From: Borrelia hermsii DAH
Lineage (GTDB): Bacteria; Spirochaetota; Spirochaetia; Borreliales; Borreliaceae
Direction of reading: 5' to 3'
Assembly (NCBI RefSeq): GCF_023035675.1
Contig: NZ_CP073136.1
Span: forward strand, 62,001 to 126,000
Length of the DNA: 64,000 bases
Shown here in pieces: positions 39,086 through 49,075 of this stretch (positions are counted from its first letter, which is position 1; each line of letters opens with the position of its first letter). The translations under genes were made by a program, and so were the position numbers. Under the pieces are notes generated by a model. That model was given only the letters and a program-made list of their open reading frames with translations, did not search any database and had not been told where the DNA came from.

Positions 39086-39386
39086 AACACCTCAAAACAC
39101 ATAAAAATTAAGATTTATCTAAAAATAATTGACCATTTTCATTAAAAACAATACATCTACTGCTTTTGCGGGCCTTTTAACATAAACAATATCACTTTTC
39201 CTAAAACACTTAAACATAAATTCTTAAGTTAAAATCATCTACATTCAAATTTTAGCCAAATCATGTTAAGTGCCTTATTAAAATTGAAATAACTTCACAA
39301 TATAAGACAAAACTCCTATCTTTAAGATCTAAATAGGCTTAAAGATATTCATTCTTTAAGCCTTATGCCAAAAATAAAGTTTATTA
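39086..39386 (-). other. 301-base intergenic region with one terminator-like hairpin
   Basis: No gene is supported here. The only structure is the inverted repeat aggcttaaag (39335-39344) with ctttaagcct (39354-39363), 9-base loop, lying 24 bases past the htrA stop; read on the - strand it would be a modest htrA terminator followed by ATTTAG rather than a full T-run. The remaining AT-rich sequence probably holds the promoter of the phosphoribosyltransferase gene, but no box stands out. Confidence 0.45.
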
Positions 39387-40826
39387 CTAAAAAGATACCT
39401 TTAAGGTCTGACCATCTCTTAAAATACTATAAGTATTCTTCCTATATTCAACGGCATCATAGAAATCTCTTAAGCTTTTAATATTTTTTGAATTAACAAT
39501 CATAATTACATCTCCCGTTGCAACTTTAGGATTTGTACCTAAAGTTGAATCAACGCTGTCTACAACAACTCCATTAATCCAACTTCTTAAACCAAGTTGA
39601 GTCTTAACCGCCTTAGTTAAAGGATAAACAGTAAAACCTGGCAACAATTTTATATCTGAAACATATTCCTTTTCATTATTGATTTTGGGCTTAACATCAA
39701 GTTCTATTTCAACATTCTTTTTTTCTTTTCCTCTTAAAATTTCAACCTTAATCTTCTCTTTTGCATAAAAATCATTAATATACTGCTTAACATCATAAAA
39801 GAAATTCATTTGAACACCATTGATCTTATTAATTATATCACCTGCTTTAAGCCCTGCTTTGAAAGCAGCTGTGCCATCAAAAACACCCGAAATAATTGCC
39901 AATGAGCCAGAATCATCCTCATAGCCTAAACTTTTAAAAAGTTCCGGATCTTTACCTCTTAAACGATGTAAATCAACTCCCATCCAAGCCGATTCATTCT
40001 TCTTACCGCTCATTAAAACATCGAAACTACTCTTAGCGTTATTAATAGGAACAGCAAACCCAAGTCCAATATTGCCCCCAGAAGGAGAAGATATCCAAGT
40101 ATTTATACCAATAACTTCTCCCTTAATATTTACAAGAGGTCCCCCAGAATTACCACGATTGATAGCTGCATCTGTTTGAATAAATGAATTTCTTGCTTTC
40201 AAATTAGGAGTAACCGAACGATGAAGACCGCTTATAATACCTGCTGTAACTGAAAAACTAAAGTGATGGGGACTTCCAACAGCTATAACCCAATCCCCTA
40301 TCTCAAGTTTGTCACTATCACCAAGTTCAGCTACTTCAATAGCTGCATCATTAGCCTCAAAGCTAACTAATGCAATATCTTTTTTATCATCCTTACCTAC
40401 TAGGTTTGCTTTATAAGTTTTATTATCATAAGTTCCAATTTCAAATTCAACAGCATTATCTACAACATGGCTATTTGTAAGAGCATAAAATAAATTTGTC
40501 TTCTTAGAATCTCTTCCAATAATTACTCCAGAACCACCCCATTGTGCCTTTTTCTCAAGATTAAGCCCTGGAGCATCAAAAAAGAAAAAAAAATTCAAAA
40601 AATCACGTGTTTTAACTATCCCAGTCGCATAAATTTCCACAGTTGATGGTAAAATCTTTTTAGATACCTTTCTAAAAGAATCCTGAAGAGATTGTCCAGT
40701 ATCACCTTTCTCCTGTGCAAAAACAATGGTATTTTTATCAGATTCTAAATAATGTATTCCAACAAAAAATCCAATAGCTAAAGCTAAAAAGCTTGTCAAA
40801 AATACGGAAATAAAATTTTTCTTCAT
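39387..40826 (-). CDS. htrA: HtrA/DegP-family periplasmic serine protease
   Basis: 479 residues from ATG 40826, 8 bases after GGAGG. An N-terminal anchor or signal is at 6-25. The trypsin-like triad is His120 (TNSHVV), Asp150 (KDIALV) and Ser227 (GNSGGPL). Two PDZ domains follow (about 270-365 and 385-475). DegP-type enzymes degrade or chaperone misfolded envelope proteins; the Borrelia enzyme is known to cleave several surface and matrix proteins. A Phe-rich loop (FLNFFFFFDAPG, about 76-87), like the LA loop of DegP, is conspicuous. Confidence 0.95.
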   Translation of the reverse strand: MKKNFISVFLTSFLALAIGFFVGIHYLESDKNTIVFAQEKGDTGQSLQDSFRKVSKKILPSTVEIYATGIVKTRDFLNFFFFFDAPGLNLEKKAQWGGSGVIIGRDSKKTNLFYALTNSHVVDNAVEFEIGTYDNKTYKANLVGKDDKKDIALVSFEANDAAIEVAELGDSDKLEIGDWVIAVGSPHHFSFSVTAGIISGLHRSVTPNLKARNSFIQTDAAINRGNSGGPLVNIKGEVIGINTWISSPSGGNIGLGFAVPINNAKSSFDVLMSGKKNESAWMGVDLHRLRGKDPELFKSLGYEDDSGSLAIISGVFDGTAAFKAGLKAGDIINKINGVQMNFFYDVKQYINDFYAKEKIKVEILRGKEKKNVEIELDVKPKINNEKEYVSDIKLLPGFTVYPLTKAVKTQLGLRSWINGVVVDSVDSTLGTNPKVATGDVIMIVNSKNIKSLRDFYDAVEYRKNTYSILRDGQTLKVSF

Positions 40827-40884
40827 TTTGTACACCTCCATAATATAAAACCAAATCTTTTAAATAAAACTTACTTAATATCTA

Positions 40885-41637
40885 TTAAATCTTACTTAAA
40901 ATCAAAGGCAAACCGTCAACAACAGCAACAGTATGCTCAAAATGAGCAGAACAACTCAAATCAGATGCAAAGACTGTCCAACCATCATTCTTAACAGAAA
41001 CTTTATGTCCCCCTAAATTTACCATCGGCTCAATCGCTAAAACCATACCTTCCTGAATCCTAATGTTTTTAAAAAAAGGCTCATAATAATTTGGAACACC
41101 TGGTTCCTCATGCAAAGCAAAACCAACACCATGCCCTGTATACTCCCTCACAATTCCAAAACCAAATGGCTTAATATAACTTTCTATAGCTTTTGAGATA
41201 TCTAAAACTCGATTACCAACTTTCATCTCAGCAATTCCTCTATAAAGAGACGCCTCTGTAACTTCTAATAATTTACTGATCTTGGGATTTACTTTACCCA
41301 CCTTAAAAGTCTTAGCCATATCACTATAAAACCCATCTAAAATAACCCCACAATCAACACTAATAATATCGCCATCTTTAAGTTCTCTTGAGCCAGGAAC
41401 TCCATGAATAACCTCCTCATTTACAGAAGCACAAATAGTTCCCCTAAATCCATTATATCCCTTAAAAGCAGATTTGGCTCCATTCTTAGCAATAAAGTCA
41501 CTAGCAATCAAATCAAGCATCTTAGTGCTAATTCCAGGAACAATATTCTTTTCAATTTCTAAAAGAGTCTGGGCCAAAAGTCTTGCAGATGCCCTAATTT
41601 TCTTGATCTCTTCCCTAGATTTCAATCTTAATTTCAA
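40885..41637 (-). CDS. map: Methionine aminopeptidase, type I
   Basis: 250 residues. Metal ligands of MetAP type I are visible in order: Asp in SVDCGVI, Asp in GFYSDMAKTF, His in GHGVGFALHEEPGVPNY (together with the substrate His), Glu in AIEPMV and Glu in HFEHTVAV. There is no N-terminal zinc extension. It removes N-terminal Met from new proteins. TTG at 41637 is the start, 8 bases after AGAGGG; the gene follows the TPR gene by four bases. Confidence 0.94.
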   Translation of the reverse strand: MKLRLKSREEIKKIRASARLLAQTLLEIEKNIVPGISTKMLDLIASDFIAKNGAKSAFKGYNGFRGTICASVNEEVIHGVPGSRELKDGDIISVDCGVILDGFYSDMAKTFKVGKVNPKISKLLEVTEASLYRGIAEMKVGNRVLDISKAIESYIKPFGFGIVREYTGHGVGFALHEEPGVPNYYEPFFKNIRIQEGMVLAIEPMVNLGGHKVSVKNDGWTVFASDLSCSAHFEHTVAVVDGLPLILSKI

Positions 41638-41641
41638 ATAT

Positions 41642-43297
41642 TCAATCCCTCTCTTTAAGTATCTCTATCATATTCATATAAAGCTTACCCCTATTAGTTT
41701 CATAAAAAGAATGTGAAGTTAAAATAGCTTCCCGCCCCTTTGCAAATTCACCTAAATAAAGATAATTAATTCCTCGCTTTAAATACATTCTCGCCACATC
41801 CTCACGCTCTCTTAAAGTAATTTTACTTTTATCATCAAGGGTAAAGGGTAAAAGAGCAACTGCCTTACTAAAATATTCTTCAGATTCTTTGTAATTTTTT
41901 TGATAAAATCTTAAAACCCCAAGATTATAATAAACACCATATAAATACTTACCCATTTGATTCTCAAAAATCACCTTTTCCGCAACACGTAAGTCTTTTT
42001 TCAAAAACAAATAATAAAATTTATAAAAATAATACCAATCTTGAACTTCATCAACGGGGTTATAAATCTTAAAAAATAAATCTAAATCCTTTAGGTCAGA
42101 ATAAAGAAGCAAATTCCAAGCCAAAAGCTGAGCAATATCAGTATTATAATTTGATCTATAAAATAAGCGCCATAAAAAAGATTTTTTAGCCTCATATTTT
42201 AAATTCAAATAATTTAACACAAAATAAAGTTTAAAAAATAAAGGACTATCTTTATACTTTTTTACAATTTCATTTGCATTAAAATAATCATTAGCTTCAA
42301 AATAAATATTAGCCAAATAATAACTCATCATTTCATTTTCTTTAAACTTTTCATTAGCCTTATTTAAATAAGCAATAGCACGCTTTAGATCATTTTCCTT
42401 CTTAGCAATAAATGCCAGACCAAGATATATCATCATACTATAATCAGGAAAATCAGTATAAAGTTTTAAATATTCATTCTTAGCATTGTGAATATCGCCC
42501 TTTTTCAAATAGGCATCTGCTAGCAAAAACATCAAACTTGGTTCATTATTATTATTAATAAGCTTAAGATTTGTAATAGTAAAATCCAAATTATCAAGAC
42601 CGTAAGAAATATAGGCAAGTTCTTTAGCGAAATCCTTATCTTCCTTTATTTGCAAAAGTATTCTTTTAGCAGAATCTAAATCCTTTTTCTCTATATACAA
42701 AAGCATTGCATTAATTAAAAACGCATTATTCTGAAGATTTAAACCTACAGTCTCAAAAGCAAGAGCATCTCTCTCTTGTTCCATTTTTATTAGAAAGTCT
42801 TTAATATCTTTTATGTCATAGCTTAAAATTAAACTTTTCATAAAAGCCTCATCATATAAATGCTTATATTCCTTATATCCTAAAAGATATTGCTTTGCAA
42901 TATCATAAGCCTCTAAAACAGCGCCCACCTTAAGTTTTGAATATACCTCAAGTGCTCTAAGCTTTAAATTTCCCGGCAAACTCTTAACGCTAAGATCTAA
43001 AATATCTCTCATCAATAAATAATGCTTAATTTTATCAGAATAAAGCTTTGCCCTTTTAATAAGAGAAAGCCACTTGTATTCAGTATCAACATAATAAGAA
43101 TAAAATCTTATTATCTTCTCAGCGCCCTCTAAGTTTCCATTTGAAAGATAACCATCAACTTCTATAATAACATCATTAAAATCTCGCTCACCCTTTAACA
43201 TATATAAAACATATGGATTCAAACTTAAATAAACAAAAATTGATATAAAAAGGACTAAAAATAAAATAAGAAATAACAATATCTTATTTGCTTTCAA
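41642..43297 (-). CDS. Membrane-anchored TPR protein
   Basis: 551 residues. One N-terminal helix (residues 5-27, ILLFLILFLVLFISIFVYLSL), then TPR-type repeats throughout, best seen at about 255-345 (PSLMFLLADAYLKKGDIHNAKNEYLKLY; AIAYLNKANEKFKENEMMSYYLANIYF) and about 445-490 (GVYYNLGVLRFYQKNYKESEEYFSKA). Most likely a periplasmic protein-interaction scaffold. The TTG start at 43297 has GGAG about 9 bases ahead and overlaps the nusB end by 14 bases, so it is cotranslated with nusB and map. Confidence 0.78.
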   Translation of the reverse strand: MKANKILLFLILFLVLFISIFVYLSLNPYVLYMLKGERDFNDVIIEVDGYLSNGNLEGAEKIIRFYSYYVDTEYKWLSLIKRAKLYSDKIKHYLLMRDILDLSVKSLPGNLKLRALEVYSKLKVGAVLEAYDIAKQYLLGYKEYKHLYDEAFMKSLILSYDIKDIKDFLIKMEQERDALAFETVGLNLQNNAFLINAMLLYIEKKDLDSAKRILLQIKEDKDFAKELAYISYGLDNLDFTITNLKLINNNNEPSLMFLLADAYLKKGDIHNAKNEYLKLYTDFPDYSMMIYLGLAFIAKKENDLKRAIAYLNKANEKFKENEMMSYYLANIYFEANDYFNANEIVKKYKDSPLFFKLYFVLNYLNLKYEAKKSFLWRLFYRSNYNTDIAQLLAWNLLLYSDLKDLDLFFKIYNPVDEVQDWYYFYKFYYLFLKKDLRVAEKVIFENQMGKYLYGVYYNLGVLRFYQKNYKESEEYFSKAVALLPFTLDDKSKITLREREDVARMYLKRGINYLYLGEFAKGREAILTSHSFYETNRGKLYMNMIEILKERD

Positions 43298-43718
43298 ATG
43301 AACTCTCCATATCTTTTAACAAAGCATCAAGTATCCCATTAACAAATTTATAGGAATTTTTACTACCATACTTCTTGGCAATTAAAATAGCCTCATCTAT
43401 TATAACTCTCTTGGGAACATCTAAGTTTTGAAACTTAAGTGAATATACACTCACCCTCAATATGGCAAGATCAACCTTATCCATACGGTCTAAACGCCAA
43501 TTAAGAGAAATATCACTAATTAATTTGTCAATAGATTCTAAATTATCACAAGTACCATTAACCAGAACAGAATAAAATAATTTTAAATCTTCTTCTAAAT
43601 CCACTCCATGATCTTCAAGACCAAAAATATCATAAATGTTATCTTTTGCCTTACAATTAACATCAATACTATAAATTTTTTGAAAAGCTAACACTCTAGC
43701 CTTATGTCTCAAGTTCAT
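43284..43718 (-). CDS. nusB: Transcription antitermination factor NusB
   Basis: 144 residues from ATG 43718 (TTG six bases earlier is possible). The N-terminal RHKARVLAFQKIYSIDV (Arg-rich boxB-like RNA contact) and the C-terminal DLAILRVSVYSLKFQ-LDVPKRVIIDEAILIAKKYGSKNSYKFVNGILDAL region (core VIIDEAILIAKKYGS) are characteristic of NusB. It binds boxA RNA with NusE/S10 and supports rRNA transcription. Only a weak ribosome-binding site is seen. Confidence 0.9.
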   Translation of the reverse strand: MNLRHKARVLAFQKIYSIDVNCKAKDNIYDIFGLEDHGVDLEEDLKLFYSVLVNGTCDNLESIDKLISDISLNWRLDRMDKVDLAILRVSVYSLKFQNLDVPKRVIIDEAILIAKKYGSKNSYKFVNGILDALLKDMESSFESK

Positions 43719-43743
43719 AACCAATATTATAAATATTTTCTCT

Positions 43744-44754
43744 TTATTTTAGACTAGAATCCAAAATTTGTATACTAGCAGACTTATTGAGTTTATCATA
43801 GATCTCTTGTTGTACTCTAGCAACAATTTGCTGCTGATGAATATTAACCATATTATTTTTTATGGCATCCTTTACAGTCATATTCACATTAGGAGATATC
43901 TTATCTTGAAGACCTAAAAACCTCTGGGAATACATTTCAGTCACTTTAACTATATGAAAACCTTCTTTTGATGATATTGGCTGAGAAATATCTCCCTTAT
44001 TAAGCATAAAAACTTCTTTAATAAAATCTAATCCAAGAACATTTTGTGCATTCTGATCACCTCTTGCCAAGAATCCAAGATCACCATTTTTAGCCTTAGA
44101 ACCCTCATCATTTGAATATTTTCTTACAGCCTCTTCAAAGGTAATCTTTTTCGATTTTATCTGATTTGCAATATCTTTTGCCTTTGTAAGAATCTCTGAT
44201 CGCTTTTTATCTTTTGAAGAAAAGAAAACATGACTAATCCTTGATATATCAGGATTAACAAATTTAGTTTTATTAGCTTCATAATATTCGATTACTTCCT
44301 TTTCACTTGGAGTTTTTATTTCTGAAAATTTAGGCTGAGCCATCTTTAAAATTAATTTTTGTGCAGAAAGAGATCTTTTCATTGAAGATAAAAGTTCATT
44401 CCAATTTGTTCCCTGACTTTCTATCATTTGTCTAATTTGCTCATCTGTAAGACTTGCAAGTCCAAACTGAGCTCTAATTGTTTGCATAACTTCCTCATCT
44501 CCAACCTTAATCCCCTGCTTTAAAGCTTCTTGACCAAATAGGACATCAGCTATTAAAATTTGTAAAACTTGTTTTCTCTCAGCATTACTTAAATCTCTCC
44601 CTTGCGTCTTTTTCAATGTATTTACCTTAGAATCAAATTCCGTTTTAGTAATAATTTCATTACTATGCAAATTAATAATTACAACGGGAGTATTTTGAGC
44701 AAAAGATGTTATTCCTACAATAAAAAACAACAGAAAACACAAAAAATTACCCAT
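43744..44754 (-). CDS. Periplasmic parvulin-type foldase (PrsA/SurA-like)
   Basis: 336 residues from ATG 44754, 6 bases after AAGGTG. Signal peptide at 1-19 (FLCFLLFFIVGITSFAQ). A SurA_N-like helical part (about 30-140), then a PpiC domain at about 170-275 (ISHVFFSSKDKKRS ... AVRKYSNDEGSKAKNGDLGFLARGD ... PISSKEGFHIVKV, cited by short cores). Such proteins isomerise prolines and help fold exported and outer-membrane proteins. It is the first gene of the unit that includes nusB, the TPR protein and map. Confidence 0.88.
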   Translation of the reverse strand: MGNFLCFLLFFIVGITSFAQNTPVVIINLHSNEIITKTEFDSKVNTLKKTQGRDLSNAERKQVLQILIADVLFGQEALKQGIKVGDEEVMQTIRAQFGLASLTDEQIRQMIESQGTNWNELLSSMKRSLSAQKLILKMAQPKFSEIKTPSEKEVIEYYEANKTKFVNPDISRISHVFFSSKDKKRSEILTKAKDIANQIKSKKITFEEAVRKYSNDEGSKAKNGDLGFLARGDQNAQNVLGLDFIKEVFMLNKGDISQPISSKEGFHIVKVTEMYSQRFLGLQDKISPNVNMTVKDAIKNNMVNIHQQQIVARVQQEIYDKLNKSASIQILDSSLK

Positions 44755-44848
44755 AAAAATCACCTTTATATCAATCATCGAACTAAATCACTGCATAAAA
44801 TTTTAACAAAACATTAAATTTAAATCTAGTTTAAAATAGGAATATCAT

Positions 44849-46042
44849 TCATCTATATAAGAAAGCCGCTATACCCTGCCCACCTCCAATACAAAGAGAG
44901 GCAATTCCTTTTGATTTATTATTTATTCTCATAAGACGTGCAAGGGTTAACAAAATCCTTGCACCACTAACTGAAAACGGATGCCCCAAGGCAATAGCTC
45001 CTCCATTAACATTAATAATACTATCTTGCACATCATATTTTTGACGTAAAGCTTTCAAGACACTTAAAGATTGTGCTGCAAAAGCTTCATTTGTTTCAAT
45101 AAAATCAATTTCACTTGGAATTAAGTTAAATTTTCCTATAATCTCCTCAATAGCAAGGAAAGCTCCAAATCCCATATGAAGAGGATTTAAGCCTACACTT
45201 TTAAAACCACCGACATAAGCTAAAGGTTGTACTCCTGTCTTGCAAACAAAATCCTCACTTGCCAATATTAAGAAACAAGCCCCATCATCTAAACTAGAAG
45301 AATTACCGGCAGTAACAGTACCTCCTTCTTTAAAAACAGGTTTTAAAGACGAAAGTTTTTCCAAACTTAAACTATCACGTATCTCCTCATCACTACATAT
45401 AACCCTTTTAAGTTTTGTCTTTCTATCAAAAACTGATAGTGGATATATTTCATCATTAAAATATCCATTATCTCTTGCTGCTGTTGCTTTCATGTGAGAA
45501 TTATATGCAAACTGATCCTGCATCTCTCTTGTAATTTCATACATTTCTGCCAAATTTTCTGCTGTAAGTCCCATCACAGTACTACTTGGCGTATCAACTA
45601 AGGCATCCTTATATATTGAATCTTCTATTTTAAAGTCACCAAATTTTAAACCATCAAATCTGACGCCCCTTGGCAAAAGATAAGGAGCATTACTCAAATC
45701 TTCTACACCACCAGCTAAAACAATTTCACTATTACCAAGAGCTATAGAATTAAACGCAAGCTCTAAAGACTTAAGTCCCGAGCCACAAACTTTATTTACA
45801 GTAAAAGCAGGTGTAATTTCACCCAAACCAGCTTTCAAAGCAATCTGCCTAGCAATATTTTGACCAAGTCCTGCTGAGATTACATTTCCAATAATAACCT
45901 CATCTACTCTATCAATATTATTTCTTCCAAGCAAAGCCTTAACAACATCTGAGGATACATCAACAATGTTAATCCCCTTCAATGCTCCTCCAAATTTAGT
46001 AATCGGCAATCTAAGGCCATCAATAATTGCTATTTTCCTCAT
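44849..46042 (-). CDS. Acetyl-CoA acetyltransferase (thiolase)
   Basis: 397 residues from ATG 46042 (GGGG six bases upstream; ATG 46054 has no ribosome-binding site). Thiolase motifs: NKVCGSGLKSLE with the acyl-acceptor Cys (about residue 89), ALGHPFSVSGARI with His (about 350), and the second Cys in SLCIGGGQG (about 383). Condenses two acetyl-CoA to acetoacetyl-CoA. Borrelia makes isoprenoids by the mevalonate route, and this enzyme is the natural first step. Divergent from the outer-membrane protein gene at 46132. Confidence 0.92.
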   Translation of the reverse strand: MRKIAIIDGLRLPITKFGGALKGINIVDVSSDVVKALLGRNNIDRVDEVIIGNVISAGLGQNIARQIALKAGLGEITPAFTVNKVCGSGLKSLELAFNSIALGNSEIVLAGGVEDLSNAPYLLPRGVRFDGLKFGDFKIEDSIYKDALVDTPSSTVMGLTAENLAEMYEITREMQDQFAYNSHMKATAARDNGYFNDEIYPLSVFDRKTKLKRVICSDEEIRDSLSLEKLSSLKPVFKEGGTVTAGNSSSLDDGACFLILASEDFVCKTGVQPLAYVGGFKSVGLNPLHMGFGAFLAIEEIIGKFNLIPSEIDFIETNEAFAAQSLSVLKALRQKYDVQDSIINVNGGAIALGHPFSVSGARILLTLARLMRINNKSKGIASLCIGGGQGIAAFLYR

Positions 46043-46114
46043 ATCAAACCCCATACAAAAAAAACTAATCTTAACTATATAATAACAAAATACAATGATA
46101 TGTTCACATAAAAA

Positions 46115-46123
46115 TGCTATATT
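46115..46123 (+). promoter_or_regulatory. Extended -10 promoter just before the ATG at 46132
   Basis: TGCTATATT is followed by eight bases and then ATG, so the transcript should start at or within two bases of the start codon. No Shine-Dalgarno sequence lies before the ATG. Confidence 0.45.
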
Positions 46124-46131
46124 AATTATAA

Positions 46132-47487
46132 ATGTATTTAGTAAAATTTAATCTCAAAACGATAATTATAATGCTTGCTATCAATTCCTATGCTTATAAT
46201 TATTCAATTAGATACCAAAATGACGGAGTTGACAAATATCATTTTGACAATCTAAATGATGCTCTTGGATTTGCATTCAGTGATTGTTTTGATGATCTCA
46301 GAAGCGGTTCTTTAATATTTATGCATGAATCAAAATATAATTTTATGATAAATGCAGAAGCACACATGTTAACTTTTAGAGGGAACAAAGATTCTCCTGA
46401 GCAATCAAGAAAAAGAGCCGATCTCTTAGAAATTGGCTTTATGTATTATTTGCCATTTTCAATAAAAACAAAAACACAATACTTTGGCAACATTAATATT
46501 GGTATTGGTATTAAAAATCTACTCTATGGAAACTGGGGTGGGGCTCTAATACAAAGAGCGGTGCATTTTACCTTAAGACAAATGAGACCAATTCCCAAAA
46601 ACTATGAAAATTACAATTATAGAGGGTTTCTAAGTGCAGCTATTAACTATTCTTACATGAGATTTTTTAATCTTGAAAATTACATAGATTTATCTTATTT
46701 TGCGGATTATTTTTTCAAAACAAGTATTTCAATGGACTTTAAAAATGAATCTATAGGAATTGAAACTAAATTCTTCTATCAAGCCCAAAATGAAATAAAT
46801 AATATGGAAACATATTCGCAACTACAAAAAGCAGAAACTGGAATTGGAATTCAATACAGACTTCATTCTAAAAACTTTTTCACAATAAATAACCTTAATT
46901 TAAACAATTTCTCAAACAAGGAAAAATTTTTCAGTGTAGGAGGATTTGGTATAGTTTTCACTGAAGAATATGAAAATAATTCTGAAGATAACTTGTATAC
47001 TCTAAACCAAAATTTTTCTTTTGGATATGATATTATGATTCCATTTCAAACTAGAAATTCAATATATTACAGAATAATGCCCCAATTAAATTATTACTTT
47101 GCCATTGCAACAAATTATGATATTAATTTATCTGTACTAAATAGTCGTACAAATAGATTTTCATCTGGATTGACGTACGAATTATTTACAAAAAATCAAT
47201 TCACATTATACGCATGTTCTGGAATATTCTTATCTTATAATCAAGACACTAAAGATGTAAAATCCATTTACAGACCATTAAAAATAAAAGATACACTGCA
47301 AGCAGGATTCGAAATTGAACCTGGAATGTCCATAAACACATTTATATACAATAAAACAACATATAATATAAAAATATTTACGAAAATTAATTATTCTCCA
47401 ATTGTTTATAACACAAACAATCATACTTTAGAGACACATAAATTCACTTTTAATTATATTGGAATCGGCATAAAAATCAATATCTAA
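46132..47487 (+). CDS. Probable outer-membrane beta-barrel protein
   Basis: 451 residues. A signal peptide ends at about residue 22 (IIIMLAINSYAYNY). The mature part alternates hydrophobic and polar residues in many strands rich in Tyr, Phe and Asn, with turns rich in Asn/Gly, and ends in a strand KFTFNYIGIGIKINI as barrel proteins do. No family recognised. It is transcribed alone, apparently from a leaderless promoter, between the thiolase gene (divergent) and dnaB (convergent). Confidence 0.65.
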   Translation: MYLVKFNLKTIIIMLAINSYAYNYSIRYQNDGVDKYHFDNLNDALGFAFSDCFDDLRSGSLIFMHESKYNFMINAEAHMLTFRGNKDSPEQSRKRADLLEIGFMYYLPFSIKTKTQYFGNINIGIGIKNLLYGNWGGALIQRAVHFTLRQMRPIPKNYENYNYRGFLSAAINYSYMRFFNLENYIDLSYFADYFFKTSISMDFKNESIGIETKFFYQAQNEINNMETYSQLQKAETGIGIQYRLHSKNFFTINNLNLNNFSNKEKFFSVGGFGIVFTEEYENNSEDNLYTLNQNFSFGYDIMIPFQTRNSIYYRIMPQLNYYFAIATNYDINLSVLNSRTNRFSSGLTYELFTKNQFTLYACSGIFLSYNQDTKDVKSIYRPLKIKDTLQAGFEIEPGMSINTFIYNKTTYNIKIFTKINYSPIVYNTNNHTLETHKFTFNYIGIGIKINI

Positions 47488-47569
47488 ATACCGCAAGTAA
47501 TATATGCAACAAATAAGAGCTTGCCTAAGATCAAAGATGATAAAAAATTAAACTCTTATAAACATCAAA

Positions 47570-47595
47570 AAAGAATATTAAATATAATATTCTTT
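47570..47595. terminator. 10-bp stem-loop between convergent genes
   Basis: aaagaatatt (47570-47579) and its exact reverse complement (47586-47595) with a 6-base loop, in the 186-base gap between the outer-membrane protein and dnaB. On the - strand a T-run (TTTTTTGAT) follows, so it is a plausible dnaB-operon terminator; on the + strand it could stop the outer-membrane gene. Nothing else is seen in the gap. Confidence 0.5.
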
Positions 47596-47673
47596 GATAA
47601 GAACATTTTTAATAAAACTTAACACAAAATCATCAATGTAAAAAATTCCATTCCAAAAACACAACCCATAATA

Positions 47674-49059
47674 CTAATAGTCACTTTCATGCTCTTTATT
47701 AACAAATTTAACAACATGTGGAAGAAATAATACATCAGCTCTTCCTGTAGGCCCATTTCTATGTTTAGCAACAATAACCTTAGTATCAACAGCACTTACA
47801 ACTCTCTCATCATCAGAACTGCCCCTTAAATCCTTATCTCTATGAAGTAAAATAACAATATCTGCATCTTGCTCTAATGCACCTGATTCTCTTAAACTAG
47901 CAAGACTAGGTTCACGCCCCTCAGTATCTCTTGTAAGTTGTGAAAGGGCAATAATTGGAATCTTAAGTTCTCTTGCAAGCTCTTTTAGTGCTTTACTAAT
48001 TGAGGCTACCTGTTCATGCCTTGGAATATTCTTAGCTTCAAGAGAAATAAGGCTAATATAATCAACAAATAGTATATCTACACCAGAAAACCTCTTAAGC
48101 TTCCTAGCCTGAGTTGCAAGCGTTAATAAACTAATATTAGCAGTATCTTCAATATAAAATTCAGAATTACTAATATCATTTACAACATCATTGATAGCCT
48201 TAATCTCATGGCTTGACAAAATACTATTTTGAATCTTAAAACTATCAATATTAGCTTGAGATGCTATTATTCTTTTAATTAAAGCATCAGAAGTCATTTC
48301 AAGAGAAAAAAAACCTACTTTCCGTTTCTTATCATTCCTCAATGCGATACTTGATGCGATATTAAGTGCAAATGCAGTCTTACCAACACTAGGACGAGCA
48401 CCAATAATAATAAAATCACTCTCTCTAAAACCCCCAATAAGACTATCAACTTTTTTAAAACCAGTTGGAATACCAAAATTAACTTCTCGTTTTTTCACGC
48501 TTCTCTCATATATCTCAGCATGAACTCTCTCAGCAATAACTTTTGCATGATTAAAATTTTTATTAGAACAATCCAATTCAATTGAAAGAATTTGCCTTTG
48601 TGCTTCTTCCACAAATTGCTCAACTTTTTTTGTAGAATCATTAGCCAAATCATTGAGTTCTCTAGAAATTTTGGAAATATCTCTTCTAATGCGATGTTCT
48701 TTAACAATTTTTACATAAACATTTATGGTCTTATCAGTGGGAAGATATCCTGAAAGGAAACTCAAATAATCCTGCAATCCTGTTAAAGCTTTAAAATTAC
48801 TTAAAAGCTGTGATTTAGGTGTTAAGGAAGATACTTCCTCAAATACAGTTATTGGATCAATATTCTCCCTTTTCTCATAAAGAGAAATCATAGCCTTAAA
48901 AATCATCTCATGATTCTGATTATAAAAATCATCTGGCTTTAGATATAGTAATGCCTCTTCTACCTTCCCTGGATTATAGAATATGCTCGAAATAACTGCC
49001 TTTTCTGCACCTTCGTTAAAAAGAAGTGTAGAAGCTGTGCTTACTGAAGTAAAGGCCAC
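47674..49059 (-). CDS. dnaB: Replicative DNA helicase DnaB
   Basis: 461 residues, full length. An N-terminal helical domain (about 10-110), a linker, then the RecA-like domain with Walker A GARPSVGKTAFAL (about residue 216), Walker B LFVDYISL, and the arginine-finger region VAKHRNGPTGRADVLF. Unwinds DNA at the fork. GTG at 49059 is the start, 8 bases after AGAGG. Last gene of the rpsF-ssb-rpsR-rplI-dnaB unit. Confidence 0.95.
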   Translation of the reverse strand: MAFTSVSTASTLLFNEGAEKAVISSIFYNPGKVEEALLYLKPDDFYNQNHEMIFKAMISLYEKRENIDPITVFEEVSSLTPKSQLLSNFKALTGLQDYLSFLSGYLPTDKTINVYVKIVKEHRIRRDISKISRELNDLANDSTKKVEQFVEEAQRQILSIELDCSNKNFNHAKVIAERVHAEIYERSVKKREVNFGIPTGFKKVDSLIGGFRESDFIIIGARPSVGKTAFALNIASSIALRNDKKRKVGFFSLEMTSDALIKRIIASQANIDSFKIQNSILSSHEIKAINDVVNDISNSEFYIEDTANISLLTLATQARKLKRFSGVDILFVDYISLISLEAKNIPRHEQVASISKALKELARELKIPIIALSQLTRDTEGREPSLASLRESGALEQDADIVILLHRDKDLRGSSDDERVVSAVDTKVIVAKHRNGPTGRADVLFLPHVVKFVNKEHESDY

Positions 49060-49075
49060 AAACTATACCTCTTCC

